From Fimenecus sp036652055 (GTDB lineage: Bacteria > Bacillota > Clostridia > Oscillospirales > Acutalibacteraceae), in the NCBI GenBank assembly GCA_036652055.1, contig JAVVWP010000006.1:5948-69947 (forward strand): a stretch of DNA of 64,000 nt, in the 5' to 3' direction. The stretch's first letter is position 1; every line of letters starts with the position of its first letter. Positions 27,522-37,600 of the stretch are shown here, one piece after another. The translations under genes were made by a program, and so were the position numbers. The notes beneath the pieces are model-generated. The model made no database searches and was not told where the DNA came from. It saw nothing but the letters and a program-made list of their open reading frames with translations.

Positions 27522-28592
27522 TTATTTAACTGTAACTGTCCAATTAAATTTATCAGGGCGTTTGCCCCATTGAATGCCAGTAAGCTCATCATAAAGCTTT
27601 TGAGAAAGGTCACCGATTTTTCCGCCATTTAAAAGCATTGTTTTATCTCCAAAACGAAGCTCACCTATTGGTGAAATAACAGCTGCTGTTCCACTGCCAA
27701 AGGCTTCAATAAGCTTGCCATCATCATAAGCCTTAGCAAGCTCATCAATTGATATTCTACGCTCTGAAACATTATATCCCCAGTCTTTTAAAATATCAAT
27801 ACAAGACATTCTTGTAACGCCGCTTAAAATACTGCCAGTTGAGAGTGAAGGGGTAACAACCTCGCCATCAAGCACAAAGAAAACATTCATCGTACCGACT
27901 TCTTCGACATATTTTCTTTCGACACCATCAAGCCATAAAACTTGAGTGTAGCCAAGCTTTTCAGCAACATCTTGAGCTTTCAATGAAGTTGCATAGTTGC
28001 CACCTGTTTTTGTAAATCCAACTCCGCCCTTAACAGCACGAACAAAATTTGATTCAACATAAATTTTAACAGGATTAAGCCCCTCAGGATAATAAGCGCC
28101 AACAGGTGAAAGAATGATTGCAAAGGTCAAATGCTTTGCAGGGTGAACGCCAACATGAGGGTCAGTTGCAAAAATATAAGGGCGAATATAGAGTGAAGTG
28201 CCTTCAGCTGTTGGTATCCAATCAGCATCAACACGAACAAGCTCTTTAACGGCTTCTACTGCAAATTCTTCATCGATAAGAGGAATACAAAGCCTTTCAT
28301 TTGAATTGTTCATTCTTGCCATATTTCTGTCAGGTCTGAAAAGAAGAATTTCGCCATTTGCGGTTTTATAAGCTTTCATACCCTCAAAAACTTCTTGCGC
28401 ATAGTGAAGCACCATAGCAGCAGGATCAAGTGCAAAAGGAGCATAGGGAACAATTCTGGCATTATGCCAACCCTCGCCCTCATCATAGTTCATAATAAAC
28501 ATATGGTCGGTGTAATACTTACCAAAGCCGAGAGCCTCCTGTGCCTGTGGTTTTTGTTTTGGATTTTTTGTTAGTTCTACTTTGATTTCCAT
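27522..28592 (-). CDS. ilvE: Branched-chain amino acid aminotransferase
   Basis: IlvE is a fold-type IV PLP enzyme that transfers the amino group between glutamate and the keto acids of Leu, Ile and Val. Conserved segments include LHYAQEVFEGMKAYK near residue 65, RPDRNMARMNNS, the presumed PLP region GGVGFTKTGGNYA with downstream K in TSLKAQ, and SGVTRMSCIDIL. The 356-residue length is typical of the long bacterial/eukaryotic type. GGAGA lies upstream of the ATG. It is followed on the same strand by no other amino-acid gene. Confidence 0.94.
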   Translation of the reverse strand: MEIKVELTKNPKQKPQAQEALGFGKYYTDHMFIMNYDEGEGWHNARIVPYAPFALDPAAMVLHYAQEVFEGMKAYKTANGEILLFRPDRNMARMNNSNERLCIPLIDEEFAVEAVKELVRVDADWIPTAEGTSLYIRPYIFATDPHVGVHPAKHLTFAIILSPVGAYYPEGLNPVKIYVESNFVRAVKGGVGFTKTGGNYATSLKAQDVAEKLGYTQVLWLDGVERKYVEEVGTMNVFFVLDGEVVTPSLSTGSILSGVTRMSCIDILKDWGYNVSERRISIDELAKAYDDGKLIEAFGSGTAAVISPIGELRFGDKTMLLNGGKIGDLSQKLYDELTGIQWGKRPDKFNWTVTVK

Positions 28593-28624
28593 AATTTAAA
28601 AACATCTCCTGATTGAATAGAATA

Positions 28625-30559
28625 TTATTTTGTGCTTGTAAAATTCGGAACAAGCTCTTTTAAAAATCTTCGTGCTTCATTTGGATCTAAATCATCGATT
28701 GAATTGATATGAGAAATTAAATATTCGCTGTCAAAATCAAGCGGTGGAGTAATAAAAATCTTGTCGTTTGAGGTTTTGCGAAGCTCATCTTTTTCTTTTT
28801 TAAGCATAAGCTCCTCATACAACTTTTCACCTGGGCGTAGCCCTGTGAACTGAATATCAATATCGATATAAGGTTCAAATCCCGAAAGCTTAATAAGCTT
28901 TTCAGCAAGCGAAACTATTTTAACAGGCTCGCCCATATCAAGAACAAAAATTTCACCGCCATTTGCAAGACCGCCTGCTTGAACGACTAATTGTGCTGCT
29001 TCAGGAATAGTCATAAAATATCGGGTAATATCAGGGTGAGTAACGGTAAGTGGGCCACCGTTTTCAAGTTGTTCTTTAAAAAGTGGAATAACGCTTCCGT
29101 TTGAGCCTAAAACATTTCCAAATCGAACTGCTGCAAATTTAGTTCCTTTAGTGATTTTAGAAAAATATTGAACAACAAGCTCACAAGTTCTTTTTGTTGC
29201 ACCCATAACATTTGTCGGGTTTACTGCTTTATCTGTGGAAAGAAGAACAAAGTTTTCAACGCCAAATTCGTTCGCACAAAATGCTGTATTATAAGTGCCT
29301 AAAATATTGTTTTTAATTGCTTCATAAGGGCTGTCCTCCATAAGAGGAACATGCTTATGTGCCGCTGCGTGGAACACACTTGATGGGTGGAATTCTTCAA
29401 AAACCTCACTAAGACGGCGAAGCTCTCTAACCGAGCCAATTCGGATTTCAATTTGAGGAGTGCCATAATATTGCAAATCAAGTGAATTTTTCAGGGCATA
29501 GGCATTATTTTCATATATATCAAAGATTACTATTTTTTCAGGGCTGTATTTTGAAATCTGCCTGCAAAGTTCAGAGCCAATTGAGCCACCACCGCCTGTA
29601 ACAAGAATGGTTTTTCCTGTAACATATTTACAAACATCTGGGTTAAGCTTTATTTCAGGGCGTGACAAAAGGTCTAAAATATCGACATTTCTAATTTCTT
29701 TATATGTAGGGTTGGTTTCTGGGGCGAGGTCTGAAAATTCAGGAGCGACTTTAACCTTGCAGCCTGTGTCAACGCACATTTCAAGAATTTCTCTTTTGCG
29801 GTCGTCGCTTATTTTAGAAATCGAAAAAATTATTTCGTCAATTTCCATCTTTATGGCTAACTGTTTAATGTTTTCGCAAGGGCCAGTAATCGGAACTCCT
29901 GCAATTTCAAGCCCCATTTTTTTATAATTATCATCAACAACAACAATAGGCGTTCCAAAGCGATAGCTCGAAACACGAAATTCAGTTATAAGAGCGTTGC
30001 CAACTTGACCTGCACCGACAATCATAATTTTCTTTTCAGGAATTTTTTGCCTTCTAATTCGTTCATTAGAAAGAAGAATAAGTGAACGATAGGCAAGGCG
30101 TATGCTAAGGCACATCGCTATTATCAACAAAGTTGAGTCTAAATAAACCGATGTAGGTAAACAGTTAAAATATAGTCGGCTATTAAAATAAAAACAAAGC
30201 TTCATTCCAATATAATCACAAGTAAATGTAATTATAGTTCCTAAAACAGTTGAAACACAATAGCGTAATACCTCGTGAAGCCCTGCATACTTCCAAATTG
30301 TTTTATATAGTTTTAAGAAAACATTGCAAAGAAGATATGCCGCTGTTACAAAAGGAATTCTAAGACAAAGGTTTGTAAACAGATTAATATCCATTCTAAA
30401 ATTCCAATGAAAAAAAATCATAGTAAAATAGATAACATTGACGACAACAAAATCAACAAACATAAGCAAAAAAGACTTGTAGTTAAAATTACCGTGAGTT
30501 TTTTGTTCCAAAAAATTTGCCCCCATATTAAATAAATATAATATTGCCCATACAGACAA
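28625..30559 (-). CDS. CapD/FlaA1-like membrane nucleotide-sugar dehydratase/epimerase
   Basis: The N-terminal 160 residues contain about four membrane helices, followed by a first Rossmann-like domain (VGAGQVGNALI, a CoA-binding-like fold) and then the SDR domain with VTGGGGSIGSELC near residue 318. The catalytic SDR region shows STDKAVNPTNVMGATKR, where these enzymes carry T-D-K and M-x3-K in place of the usual triad. Family members make unusual UDP-sugars for capsule, teichoic acid or glycan synthesis. The start is uncertain: TTG 30559 gives 644 residues, ATG 30526 gives 633; neither has a clear binding site. Confidence 0.88.
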   Translation of the reverse strand: MSVWAILYLFNMGANFLEQKTHGNFNYKSFLLMFVDFVVVNVIYFTMIFFHWNFRMDINLFTNLCLRIPFVTAAYLLCNVFLKLYKTIWKYAGLHEVLRYCVSTVLGTIITFTCDYIGMKLCFYFNSRLYFNCLPTSVYLDSTLLIIAMCLSIRLAYRSLILLSNERIRRQKIPEKKIMIVGAGQVGNALITEFRVSSYRFGTPIVVVDDNYKKMGLEIAGVPITGPCENIKQLAIKMEIDEIIFSISKISDDRKREILEMCVDTGCKVKVAPEFSDLAPETNPTYKEIRNVDILDLLSRPEIKLNPDVCKYVTGKTILVTGGGGSIGSELCRQISKYSPEKIVIFDIYENNAYALKNSLDLQYYGTPQIEIRIGSVRELRRLSEVFEEFHPSSVFHAAAHKHVPLMEDSPYEAIKNNILGTYNTAFCANEFGVENFVLLSTDKAVNPTNVMGATKRTCELVVQYFSKITKGTKFAAVRFGNVLGSNGSVIPLFKEQLENGGPLTVTHPDITRYFMTIPEAAQLVVQAGGLANGGEIFVLDMGEPVKIVSLAEKLIKLSGFEPYIDIDIQFTGLRPGEKLYEELMLKKEKDELRKTSNDKIFITPPLDFDSEYLISHINSIDDLDPNEARRFLKELVPNFTSTK

Positions 30560-30680
30560 AACTATTTATAATCCAAAAATTTCTGACTAATCAATTTTAC
30601 ACTTTTATGCCATTCCTGTCAACAAAAACAGGCTTTTTTGTTGTTTTTTATATACTAATTATTTATATTACACATTTGTA

Positions 30681-30709
30681 TTGAAAGAATTCGCTAAAAA
30701 TGTTAAAAT
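30681..30709 (+). promoter_or_regulatory. Probable sigma-A promoter of the recJ operon
   Basis: TTGAAA at 30681-30686 and TAAAAT at 30704-30709 are separated by 17 bases, 60 bases before the recJ start. It is a near-consensus match with ideal spacing. Confidence 0.55.
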
Positions 30710-30768
30710 ACTTAGATAATACTTAAAAATAAATTGATATATTTACTATATAAAAAGGTGGCTGGATT

Positions 30769-32808
30769 TTGAACCGTAAAAAATGGATAGTTTCTGCTGT
30801 TGATAAGGATTTAGCGGCTCAACTTGCCGAAAGCTATGAGCTTGATCCTTTTCTTTCGTTGCTTTTTGTTTCTCGTGGAATAACTGATGATAATATCAAT
30901 GATTTTCTTTTTGATGAGGAAGAATTATCAAACCCTTTTTTATTTATTGATATGGAAAAAGCGGCAGAAAGAATTAAAACAGCCATTGAAGGATTTCAAA
31001 AGATTACAGTCTTTGGCGATTATGATGCTGATGGGGTTACTTCAACAGCACTTTTATATCTTTACCTTGAAAGCGAGGGTGCTAATGTTGAGTGTTATAT
31101 CCCTGATCGTGTGTCAGAGGGCTATGGCATTACAAAAGAGGCTATAAAGAAAATAAGTGAAGAAGGAACAGAGCTTATAATAACAGTTGATAACGGAATA
31201 TCAGCAATAGAAGAAATTGATTATGCAAACGAATTGGGCGTTGATGTTGTAATAACTGATCACCATAAAGCAGGCGAGAAAATTCCAAATGCAATAGCTG
31301 TTGTTGATCCTCAAAGAAGTGATTGCCCCTCTGAATTCAAAGAAAGAGCAGGAGTTGGCATTGTTCTTAAACTGATATGTGCAATTTCAGGTGAAAACAG
31401 TGATGATATTCTTGAAAATTTCGCTGACCTTGTCGCTGTCGGAACACTTGCAGATATAGTTCCTCTTGTTGGAGAAAATAGGCAAATAGTTAAAAAAGGG
31501 CTTGAAATTATAAATAAAAGTCCAAGAATAGGCATAGAGGCACTTAAAAATATTTCAGGGAATGCAGGCAAAACCATAACAGCATCAGGCGTGTCTTATA
31601 CTTTAGCACCTCGAATAAATGCAGCTGGCAGAATGGGTTCTGCAATGACAGCGCTTAAACTTTTATTGTCTGATGATTTTGATGCTGCTGCTCAAATGGC
31701 AAGTGAAATTGATATAATGAACAAGCAAAGGCAAACAGTAGAAAATGATATAACCAAAGAGGCTATGGCAAAAATTCTTGGTAATGATGAAATACGATAT
31801 GCAGATGTTATTGTCGTTGCAGGCGAGGGTTGGCATCAAGGAGTTATTGGAATAGTAGCCTCCCGAATTTCAAGCTTTTTTGGAAAGCCAGCAGTTGTAA
31901 TATCAATTGATGGGGATAGCGGAAAAGGCTCGTGCAGAAGTATAGAAGGATTTTCAATATACGATGCACTTTCTGATGCTAGCGAATACCTTAAAAATTT
32001 TGGTGGGCATACGCTTGCGGCAGGTCTTGGAATTGAAACTGATAAAATCGATGATTTCCGCATAGCAATCAATAATTATGCAAAAACAGTTGAAGTGCCG
32101 TTCCCAAGCGTAAAAATTGACTGCAAGCTTAATCCGTCATATATAAGCCTTGAGCTTTTAAATACTCTTTCGGTGCTTGAGCCTTTTGGCAGTGGAAATC
32201 CACAGCCCGTTTTTGGACTTTTTTCAATGATGCTAACCTGTATTAAACCAGTGGGCGAGGGAAAACATTTAAGATTAACTTTCAAAAAAGGCACATCTGA
32301 AATTACTGCAATGCTTTTTTCTGTTAGTTTAGAGAATTTTAAATATAATATTACTGATATTGTTGATGTTGCTGTAAAAATCGAAAAAAATGAATTCAGA
32401 GGCGAAATAAGGCCATCAATTCAAATAAAAGAAATGAGATTTTCAGGTACAGATGAAGAAAACTACCTTAAATCCGAAAGGCTTTATGCTAAATATAAAC
32501 GAGGCGACGAATTAAATAAAAGCGAAATAAAGTTTATAACCCCGAGCAGAGAGTTTTTGTCGTCGGTCTATAAATTTATAAAGTTTAATAATGGCTGGAA
32601 TTTTGGCGAGGAGGCTTTTTGCATTAGAGCAAAATGTCCGCTTAAAAATGTTGCAACTGTTTTAACTTCATTTGATATATTAACCGAGCTTTCACTCATC
32701 AATAAGACTGATGATGGCAGATATGAATTCATAGAACTTGCAAAAGGCGAAAAAGTAGACCTTGACAGTTCAAAAATATTAATAGAACTAAAACGAAAGG
32801 GTGAATAA
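30769..32808 (+). CDS. recJ: Single-stranded-DNA-specific exonuclease RecJ
   Basis: RecJ is the 5'-3' single-strand exonuclease of recombination and mismatch repair. The DHH domain is shown by FGDYDADGVTS near residue 82 and the DHH triplet in VITDHHKAGE near residue 165; the DHHA1 domain by GGHTLAAGLG near residue 415. An OB-fold region follows and then an extra C-terminal helical region of about 100 residues. The start is TTG 30769 with AAAAGGTGG upstream. It is the first gene of a nine-gene forward run ending at hup. Confidence 0.94.
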   Translation: MNRKKWIVSAVDKDLAAQLAESYELDPFLSLLFVSRGITDDNINDFLFDEEELSNPFLFIDMEKAAERIKTAIEGFQKITVFGDYDADGVTSTALLYLYLESEGANVECYIPDRVSEGYGITKEAIKKISEEGTELIITVDNGISAIEEIDYANELGVDVVITDHHKAGEKIPNAIAVVDPQRSDCPSEFKERAGVGIVLKLICAISGENSDDILENFADLVAVGTLADIVPLVGENRQIVKKGLEIINKSPRIGIEALKNISGNAGKTITASGVSYTLAPRINAAGRMGSAMTALKLLLSDDFDAAAQMASEIDIMNKQRQTVENDITKEAMAKILGNDEIRYADVIVVAGEGWHQGVIGIVASRISSFFGKPAVVISIDGDSGKGSCRSIEGFSIYDALSDASEYLKNFGGHTLAAGLGIETDKIDDFRIAINNYAKTVEVPFPSVKIDCKLNPSYISLELLNTLSVLEPFGSGNPQPVFGLFSMMLTCIKPVGEGKHLRLTFKKGTSEITAMLFSVSLENFKYNITDIVDVAVKIEKNEFRGEIRPSIQIKEMRFSGTDEENYLKSERLYAKYKRGDELNKSEIKFITPSREFLSSVYKFIKFNNGWNFGEEAFCIRAKCPLKNVATVLTSFDILTELSLINKTDDGRYEFIELAKGEKVDLDSSKILIELKRKGE

Positions 32809-32809
32809 A

Positions 32810-34990
32810 ATGGAGCCTACACCAAGAGAAGAATATGCAGCATTGCACGAAAGACTAACGGCTGTCTTTGAAAAAAAAGAAATAGCTGAAATTGACAAGG
32901 CGTTTGAATTAGCGCTTAATGCTCACAAGGCACAACTGCGTTATTCTGGGCAACCATATATTATTCATCCGATTGCAGTTTCAAATATTTTGGTCGATTT
33001 TGGAATGGATGCGCAGTCAATCGAAGCGGCATTATTACACGATACCGTTGAAGATACTGATGTCACGCTTGATGACCTTAAAAGGGAGTTTGGCAGTGAA
33101 GTTGCACAGCTTGTTGACGGTGTTACAAAGCTCGGGCGAGTTCCACTTTCAACAAAAGAGGAGCAGCAGGCAGAAAACATAAGAAAAATGCTTTTAGCAA
33201 TGTCACAAGACATTAGGGTTATAATTATAAAGCTTGCAGATAGGCTTCATAATATGCGAACTCTCGATTATATGGCACCGCAAAAAAAGAGGGATATTGC
33301 ACTTGAAACGCTTGAAATATACGCACCTCTTGCTCATAGATTAGGTATAAGAACAGCCAAGGAGGAACTTGAAGATTTAGCAATTAATTTTCTTGATCCT
33401 ATTGCTTATCAAGATATAGAGGACTCACTTAGCAAGCTTTCTAAAACTCGTCTTGACTTTTTAGAGAGTACAAAAAAGAGGATTTATGATAGAATAAAAA
33501 CTGTTGTCAAAGAGCCAAAGCTTGATGGCAGAGTAAAAAGTGTTCACGGTATATACCGAAAAATGTATATGCAAAACAAAAATTTTGACGAGATATATGA
33601 TGTCTATGCAATCAGAATTATAGTAGGTAGCGTAGTTGATTGTTATAATTGCCTCGGAATTATTCACGATATGTTTAGGCCACTTCCTGGCAGATTTAAA
33701 GATTATATTTCAACGCCAAAACCGAATATGTATCAGTCACTTCACACAACGGTTATAGATAAAGAGGGAATACCCTTTGAGGTTCAAATAAGAACTTGGG
33801 AAATGCACAGAACAGCTGAATTCGGTATCGCAGCTCACTGGAAATATAAACTCGGTCTTAAAGGAAAATCCAACCTCGAAGAAAGACTTGTTTGGATTAG
33901 GCAAATGCTTGATGACCAACAGGAATCTGGCGATGTTCAAGAGCTTGTAAGGGCAATTAAAAGTGATTTAGTGCCTGAAGATGTTTTTGTGTTTACCCCA
34001 AGAGGCGATGTAATCAATTTGCCAACAGGTGCAACGGTTATCGACTTTGCCTATGCAATTCACACAGCGGTTGGCAACAAAATGGTCGGTGCTAAGGTTG
34101 ACGGTAGAATAGTCCCTATTGATTATGCTGTTAAAACGGGTGAAATTATTGAAATTCTCACTTCATCTCAGCAGGGAAAAGGCCCGTCAAGAGATTGGCT
34201 TAATATTGCTAAAACAAGCCCTGCTAAAAACAAAATTCGTTCATGGTTTAAAAATGAAAAGCGTGATGAAAATATAGCTTGCGGAAAAGCTGAGGTTGAG
34301 CGTGAATTTAAACGCAACTATATTCGACTTGACGATGAAAAATATGCAGAATTTATTAAAAAACTTTCAGAACGGCAAAAATGCGAAACAATTGATGATT
34401 TTTATGCAGCAGTAGGTTATGGCGGAATTTCTCTTATGCGCTTAATGCCACGAATTAAAGAGGAATACAATAAACATTACAAAGAGCAGCCTGATGTAAA
34501 TATAATAAATGATATAATAGAGCAGCGAAGCAGGAAAAATGATAAAGAGGGCGTTTCAGTCGATGGAATTGACAATTGCCTTATTAAATTCTCCCGTTGT
34601 TGCAATCCGCTTCCAGGTGATAATATAGTTGGATTTATTACAAGAGGGCATGGAGTGTCAATTCATAAGAGGGATTGTCCAAATGTTCCTAAGGAATTTT
34701 TTGATGCAGAAGAACCACAGCGTTGGGTTGGCGTTCATTGGAACAGTGAGGGCGGAAACGAATTTAAGGCATCACTTCAAATTACTTGCCTTTCAAGAAT
34801 AGGATTAATGGCAGACATTTCAATGCAGCTTGCCATTATGAAAGTCAACATTAACGAAATAAGTAGCCGTGAAACCAAAGATGGTAGGTCGATAATGAAT
34901 ATAATGGTAACGGTTAGCAATCTTGACCATCTTAAAAATGTTATTGCAAAAATTGAAAAGGTCAATGGCGTTTTAAGTGTTGAAAGATAA
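32810..34990 (+). CDS. relA: Bifunctional (p)ppGpp synthetase/hydrolase
   Basis: Rel proteins make and degrade the stringent-response alarmone. Domains in order: HD hydrolase at about residues 45-150 with HPIAVSNIL, LLHDTVEDT and KLADRLHNMRTL; synthetase at about 230-350 with SVHGIYRKM, YDVYAIRII and YQSLHTTV; TGS at about 390-450 (FTPRGDVINLPTGATVIDFAY); helical and zinc-finger region (RCCNPLPGD); C-terminal ACT domain. Both catalytic halves look intact, so the enzyme should be bifunctional. I prefer ATG 32810 over GTG 32801, since AAAGGG lies 8 bases before it. Confidence 0.96.
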   Translation: MEPTPREEYAALHERLTAVFEKKEIAEIDKAFELALNAHKAQLRYSGQPYIIHPIAVSNILVDFGMDAQSIEAALLHDTVEDTDVTLDDLKREFGSEVAQLVDGVTKLGRVPLSTKEEQQAENIRKMLLAMSQDIRVIIIKLADRLHNMRTLDYMAPQKKRDIALETLEIYAPLAHRLGIRTAKEELEDLAINFLDPIAYQDIEDSLSKLSKTRLDFLESTKKRIYDRIKTVVKEPKLDGRVKSVHGIYRKMYMQNKNFDEIYDVYAIRIIVGSVVDCYNCLGIIHDMFRPLPGRFKDYISTPKPNMYQSLHTTVIDKEGIPFEVQIRTWEMHRTAEFGIAAHWKYKLGLKGKSNLEERLVWIRQMLDDQQESGDVQELVRAIKSDLVPEDVFVFTPRGDVINLPTGATVIDFAYAIHTAVGNKMVGAKVDGRIVPIDYAVKTGEIIEILTSSQQGKGPSRDWLNIAKTSPAKNKIRSWFKNEKRDENIACGKAEVEREFKRNYIRLDDEKYAEFIKKLSERQKCETIDDFYAAVGYGGISLMRLMPRIKEEYNKHYKEQPDVNIINDIIEQRSRKNDKEGVSVDGIDNCLIKFSRCCNPLPGDNIVGFITRGHGVSIHKRDCPNVPKEFFDAEEPQRWVGVHWNSEGGNEFKASLQITCLSRIGLMADISMQLAIMKVNINEISSRETKDGRSIMNIMVTVSNLDHLKNVIAKIEKVNGVLSVER

Positions 34991-35013
34991 AAACAAAAAA
35001 GGAAAAAACAAAA

Positions 35014-35469
35014 ATGAAAGCAGTAATTCAAAGAGTAAAAAAAGCCAGTGTAATGGTTGATGAAAAAATCGTTGGTAAAATTAGTGAGGGATATATGATT
35101 TTATTGGGAGTAATGGAGGGCGATACAAAGTCTGACGCCGAAATTCTCGCAAAAAAAACCGCCTCACTTCGCATATTTACTGATGAAAATGATAAAATGA
35201 ACAAGTCAATCATAGATGTTGAGGGCGAAGCTTTGGTGGTGTCGCAGTTTACACTTTGTGCTGACATAAAAAAAGGCACTCGCCCATCATTTTCTAATTC
35301 TGCACCGCCAGAAATTGCAAATGAATTATATGAATATTTTTGTAACGAGCTTTTAAAAAACAATGTTAAAAAAGTAGAAACAGGTGTTTTTGCAGCACAT
35401 ATGGAAGTAAGCCTTGTAAATAATGGGCCAGTAACGATTTTATATGATACCGATATTTGGAAAAAGTGA
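35014..35469 (+). CDS. dtd: D-aminoacyl-tRNA deacylase
   Basis: Dtd hydrolyses D-amino acids (and glycine on tRNA-Ala) from tRNA. The 151-residue protein starts MKAVIQRVKKASVMVD and has the conserved SQFTLCAD near residue 78 and the active-site cross-Gly-cis-Pro motif NNGPVTI near residue 137. AAAAAGGAAAA precedes the ATG. Its place after relA is conserved in Firmicutes. Confidence 0.96.
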   Translation: MKAVIQRVKKASVMVDEKIVGKISEGYMILLGVMEGDTKSDAEILAKKTASLRIFTDENDKMNKSIIDVEGEALVVSQFTLCADIKKGTRPSFSNSAPPEIANELYEYFCNELLKNNVKKVETGVFAAHMEVSLVNNGPVTILYDTDIWKK

Positions 35470-35484
35470 AAGGACAGAAAAGAT

Positions 35485-36117
35485 TTGAGTATTTCAGTAA
35501 AGACATTAGTTTTAGGGCCTCTCTCTGCAAATTCTTATTTGATTACCGATAGTCAAAGCGGAATTTCAGCGGTTATTGATCCTGGCGAATACAATGATAC
35601 AATGAAAAATGAAATAAAAGGAAAAGCCATAGAATATATTTTATTAACGCACGGTCATTTCGACCACCTTTTGGGAGCTGCTGATTTAAAAGAAGCCACA
35701 GGTGCAAAAATTGCAATCCATAAGGACGATGAAATAGGTCTAAAAAGCGAAAAAGCAAGCCTTGCACTTTGGGAATATCCTGACACGCAAAAATTTGTTT
35801 CGGCTGACATTCTTTTAAAAGATAAAGACATAATAAATCTCGGAAAAACCGAAATAAAGGTAATGCACACAAAAGGGCATACAAGGGGCGGAGTTTGCTA
35901 TATAATTGAAGAAGATAGAATTATTTTTTCAGGCGACACGCTTTTTTGCCTAACCGCAGGGCGAACCGACTTTGACGGAGGAAGTGAAAAAGAGCTTATG
36001 CAAAGTCTTAAAATGCTTAAAAATCTTGAAGGCGATTATACTGTTTATACAGGTCATAACAAATCGACAACACTCGATTTTGAACGCACACATAACCGAT
36101 TTATGAGGAAACTATAA
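35485..36117 (+). CDS. MBL-fold metallo-hydrolase (glyoxalase II-like)
   Basis: The metal-binding motif THGHFDHLLG (H-x-H-x-D-H) lies near residue 54, with further ligands in HTKGHTRGG, FSGDTLF and TGHNKST. This is the YcbL/glyoxalase-II-like branch; S-lactoylglutathione or another thioester may be the substrate, but that is not settled for the family. It has 210 residues. The start is TTG 35485 with GAAAGGAC upstream, 15 bases after dtd. It ends 3 bases before hemZ. Confidence 0.88.
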   Translation: MSISVKTLVLGPLSANSYLITDSQSGISAVIDPGEYNDTMKNEIKGKAIEYILLTHGHFDHLLGAADLKEATGAKIAIHKDDEIGLKSEKASLALWEYPDTQKFVSADILLKDKDIINLGKTEIKVMHTKGHTRGGVCYIIEEDRIIFSGDTLFCLTAGRTDFDGGSEKELMQSLKMLKNLEGDYTVYTGHNKSTTLDFERTHNRFMRKL

Positions 36118-36120
36118 AAT

Positions 36121-37587
36121 ATGATACTCGAAATACTAAATCACACATATCAGTATGAGGCTTTAAAGCTTGCCCAAATTTTTTATCCGAATGAAAAAAT
36201 CGAAGTGGTAACCGAAAAAAGCTCTAATACAAACAATGATGTTGTTTTGTCTACTTTGTTTGATGAAAATGATGTCATAGTAAGCTTTAAAAGTGATGAA
36301 TTAAATATAAAAAAGAGCAAAAATCGCAAGTCGATGGCTGACGAAGAGCTTATAATGACAACATTGATGTTTGATATATTAAAAGATGTTACAAATTATA
36401 CTCCACAGTGGGGCGTCTTAACTGGAATAAGACCATCAAAGCTTTTGAGAACACTTCAAAATGAAATGGGCGAGGAAAAGGCTTTAAAATATTTTACAGA
36501 CAATTTTTTTGTTACAAAAGAAAAAACAAACCTTACAAAAAGTGTAGCAATGGCAGAAGAAAAAATCATAAGGCTTTCAAAGCCGATGTCTTTCAGCCTT
36601 TATGTGTCAATACCTTTTTGCCCTACAAGATGCAGTTATTGCTCGTTTGTATCGCATTCAATGACAAGCAAAACTGCAAAAGATTTAGTTCCAGAATATG
36701 TAAAGCTTTTATGCGAAGAAATTAGACATACAGGGAAAATTGCAAAAGAATTAAATCTTCATCTTGAAAGCATATATTTTGGTGGCGGAACGCCTACAAC
36801 CTTAGAGGCAAGTGAGCTAACACAGTTGATTAATGCGATAAGTGAAAGCTTTGACCTTAGCGATTTGCTTGAATATACGGTTGAAGCAGGGCGACCAGAC
36901 ACTATAACCGAGGAAAAACTATTGGCACTTAAAGAAGGGAATGTGACAAGAATAAGCATCAACCCTCAAAGCTTTAATGATGATGTGCTTAAAGAAATCG
37001 GGCGAAATCATTCGGCAGATTTAGCAGTCGAAAAGTTCCGTTTGGCAAGAAAAATGGGATTTAATAATATAAATATGGATTTAATTGCAGGGCTTCCAAG
37101 AGATAATCTCGCCAGCTTTAAAAATTCATTACTGCAAACCTCAGAGTTAAATCCAGAAAATATAACAGTTCATACTCTTGCATTAAAGCGTTCGTCAAAT
37201 TTAGGGCGAAACAAAGTTGCGGTAGAAACAGAAAAAAGTGATATAGCATCAAAAATGCTTTCATTCACATATGAAACTTTAATAAATAAAAATTATTTTC
37301 CATATTATATGTACCGTCAGTCCAGAACGATAGGAAATCTTGAAAACACAGGCTATTCAAAGAAAGGCTTTGAGGGCGTTTATAACATCTTTATGATGGA
37401 GGAGTGCCACACGGTTTTGGCAGTCGGTGCGGGTGCTGTGACAAAGCTTAAAGAGCCAAATACAAAATATATTGAAAGAATTTTTAATTTTAAATACCCA
37501 TATGAATATATTCGTGATTTTTCTGAAATTATTAACCGAAAAAGTGTTATAATACCATTTTATGATAAAAGTAATAATGATAAATAA
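36121..37587 (+). CDS. hemZ: Coproporphyrinogen dehydrogenase HemZ-type radical SAM enzyme
   Basis: The central radical SAM domain has the cluster CPTRCSYCSF (C-x3-C-x2-C) near residue 167, then YFGGGTPTTLEA and VEAGRPDTI, as in HemN/HemZ enzymes. The extra N-terminal region of about 150 residues with WGVLTGIRPSKL is specific to HemZ. Family role: oxygen-independent oxidation of coproporphyrinogen III or heme handling; activity of clostridial members is not certain. At 488 residues it is normal length. It lies in the conserved order dtd-MBL-hemZ. Confidence 0.9.
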   Translation: MILEILNHTYQYEALKLAQIFYPNEKIEVVTEKSSNTNNDVVLSTLFDENDVIVSFKSDELNIKKSKNRKSMADEELIMTTLMFDILKDVTNYTPQWGVLTGIRPSKLLRTLQNEMGEEKALKYFTDNFFVTKEKTNLTKSVAMAEEKIIRLSKPMSFSLYVSIPFCPTRCSYCSFVSHSMTSKTAKDLVPEYVKLLCEEIRHTGKIAKELNLHLESIYFGGGTPTTLEASELTQLINAISESFDLSDLLEYTVEAGRPDTITEEKLLALKEGNVTRISINPQSFNDDVLKEIGRNHSADLAVEKFRLARKMGFNNINMDLIAGLPRDNLASFKNSLLQTSELNPENITVHTLALKRSSNLGRNKVAVETEKSDIASKMLSFTYETLINKNYFPYYMYRQSRTIGNLENTGYSKKGFEGVYNIFMMEECHTVLAVGAGAVTKLKEPNTKYIERIFNFKYPYEYIRDFSEIINRKSVIIPFYDKSNNDK

Positions 37588-37600
37588 ATGAGGTAAATTT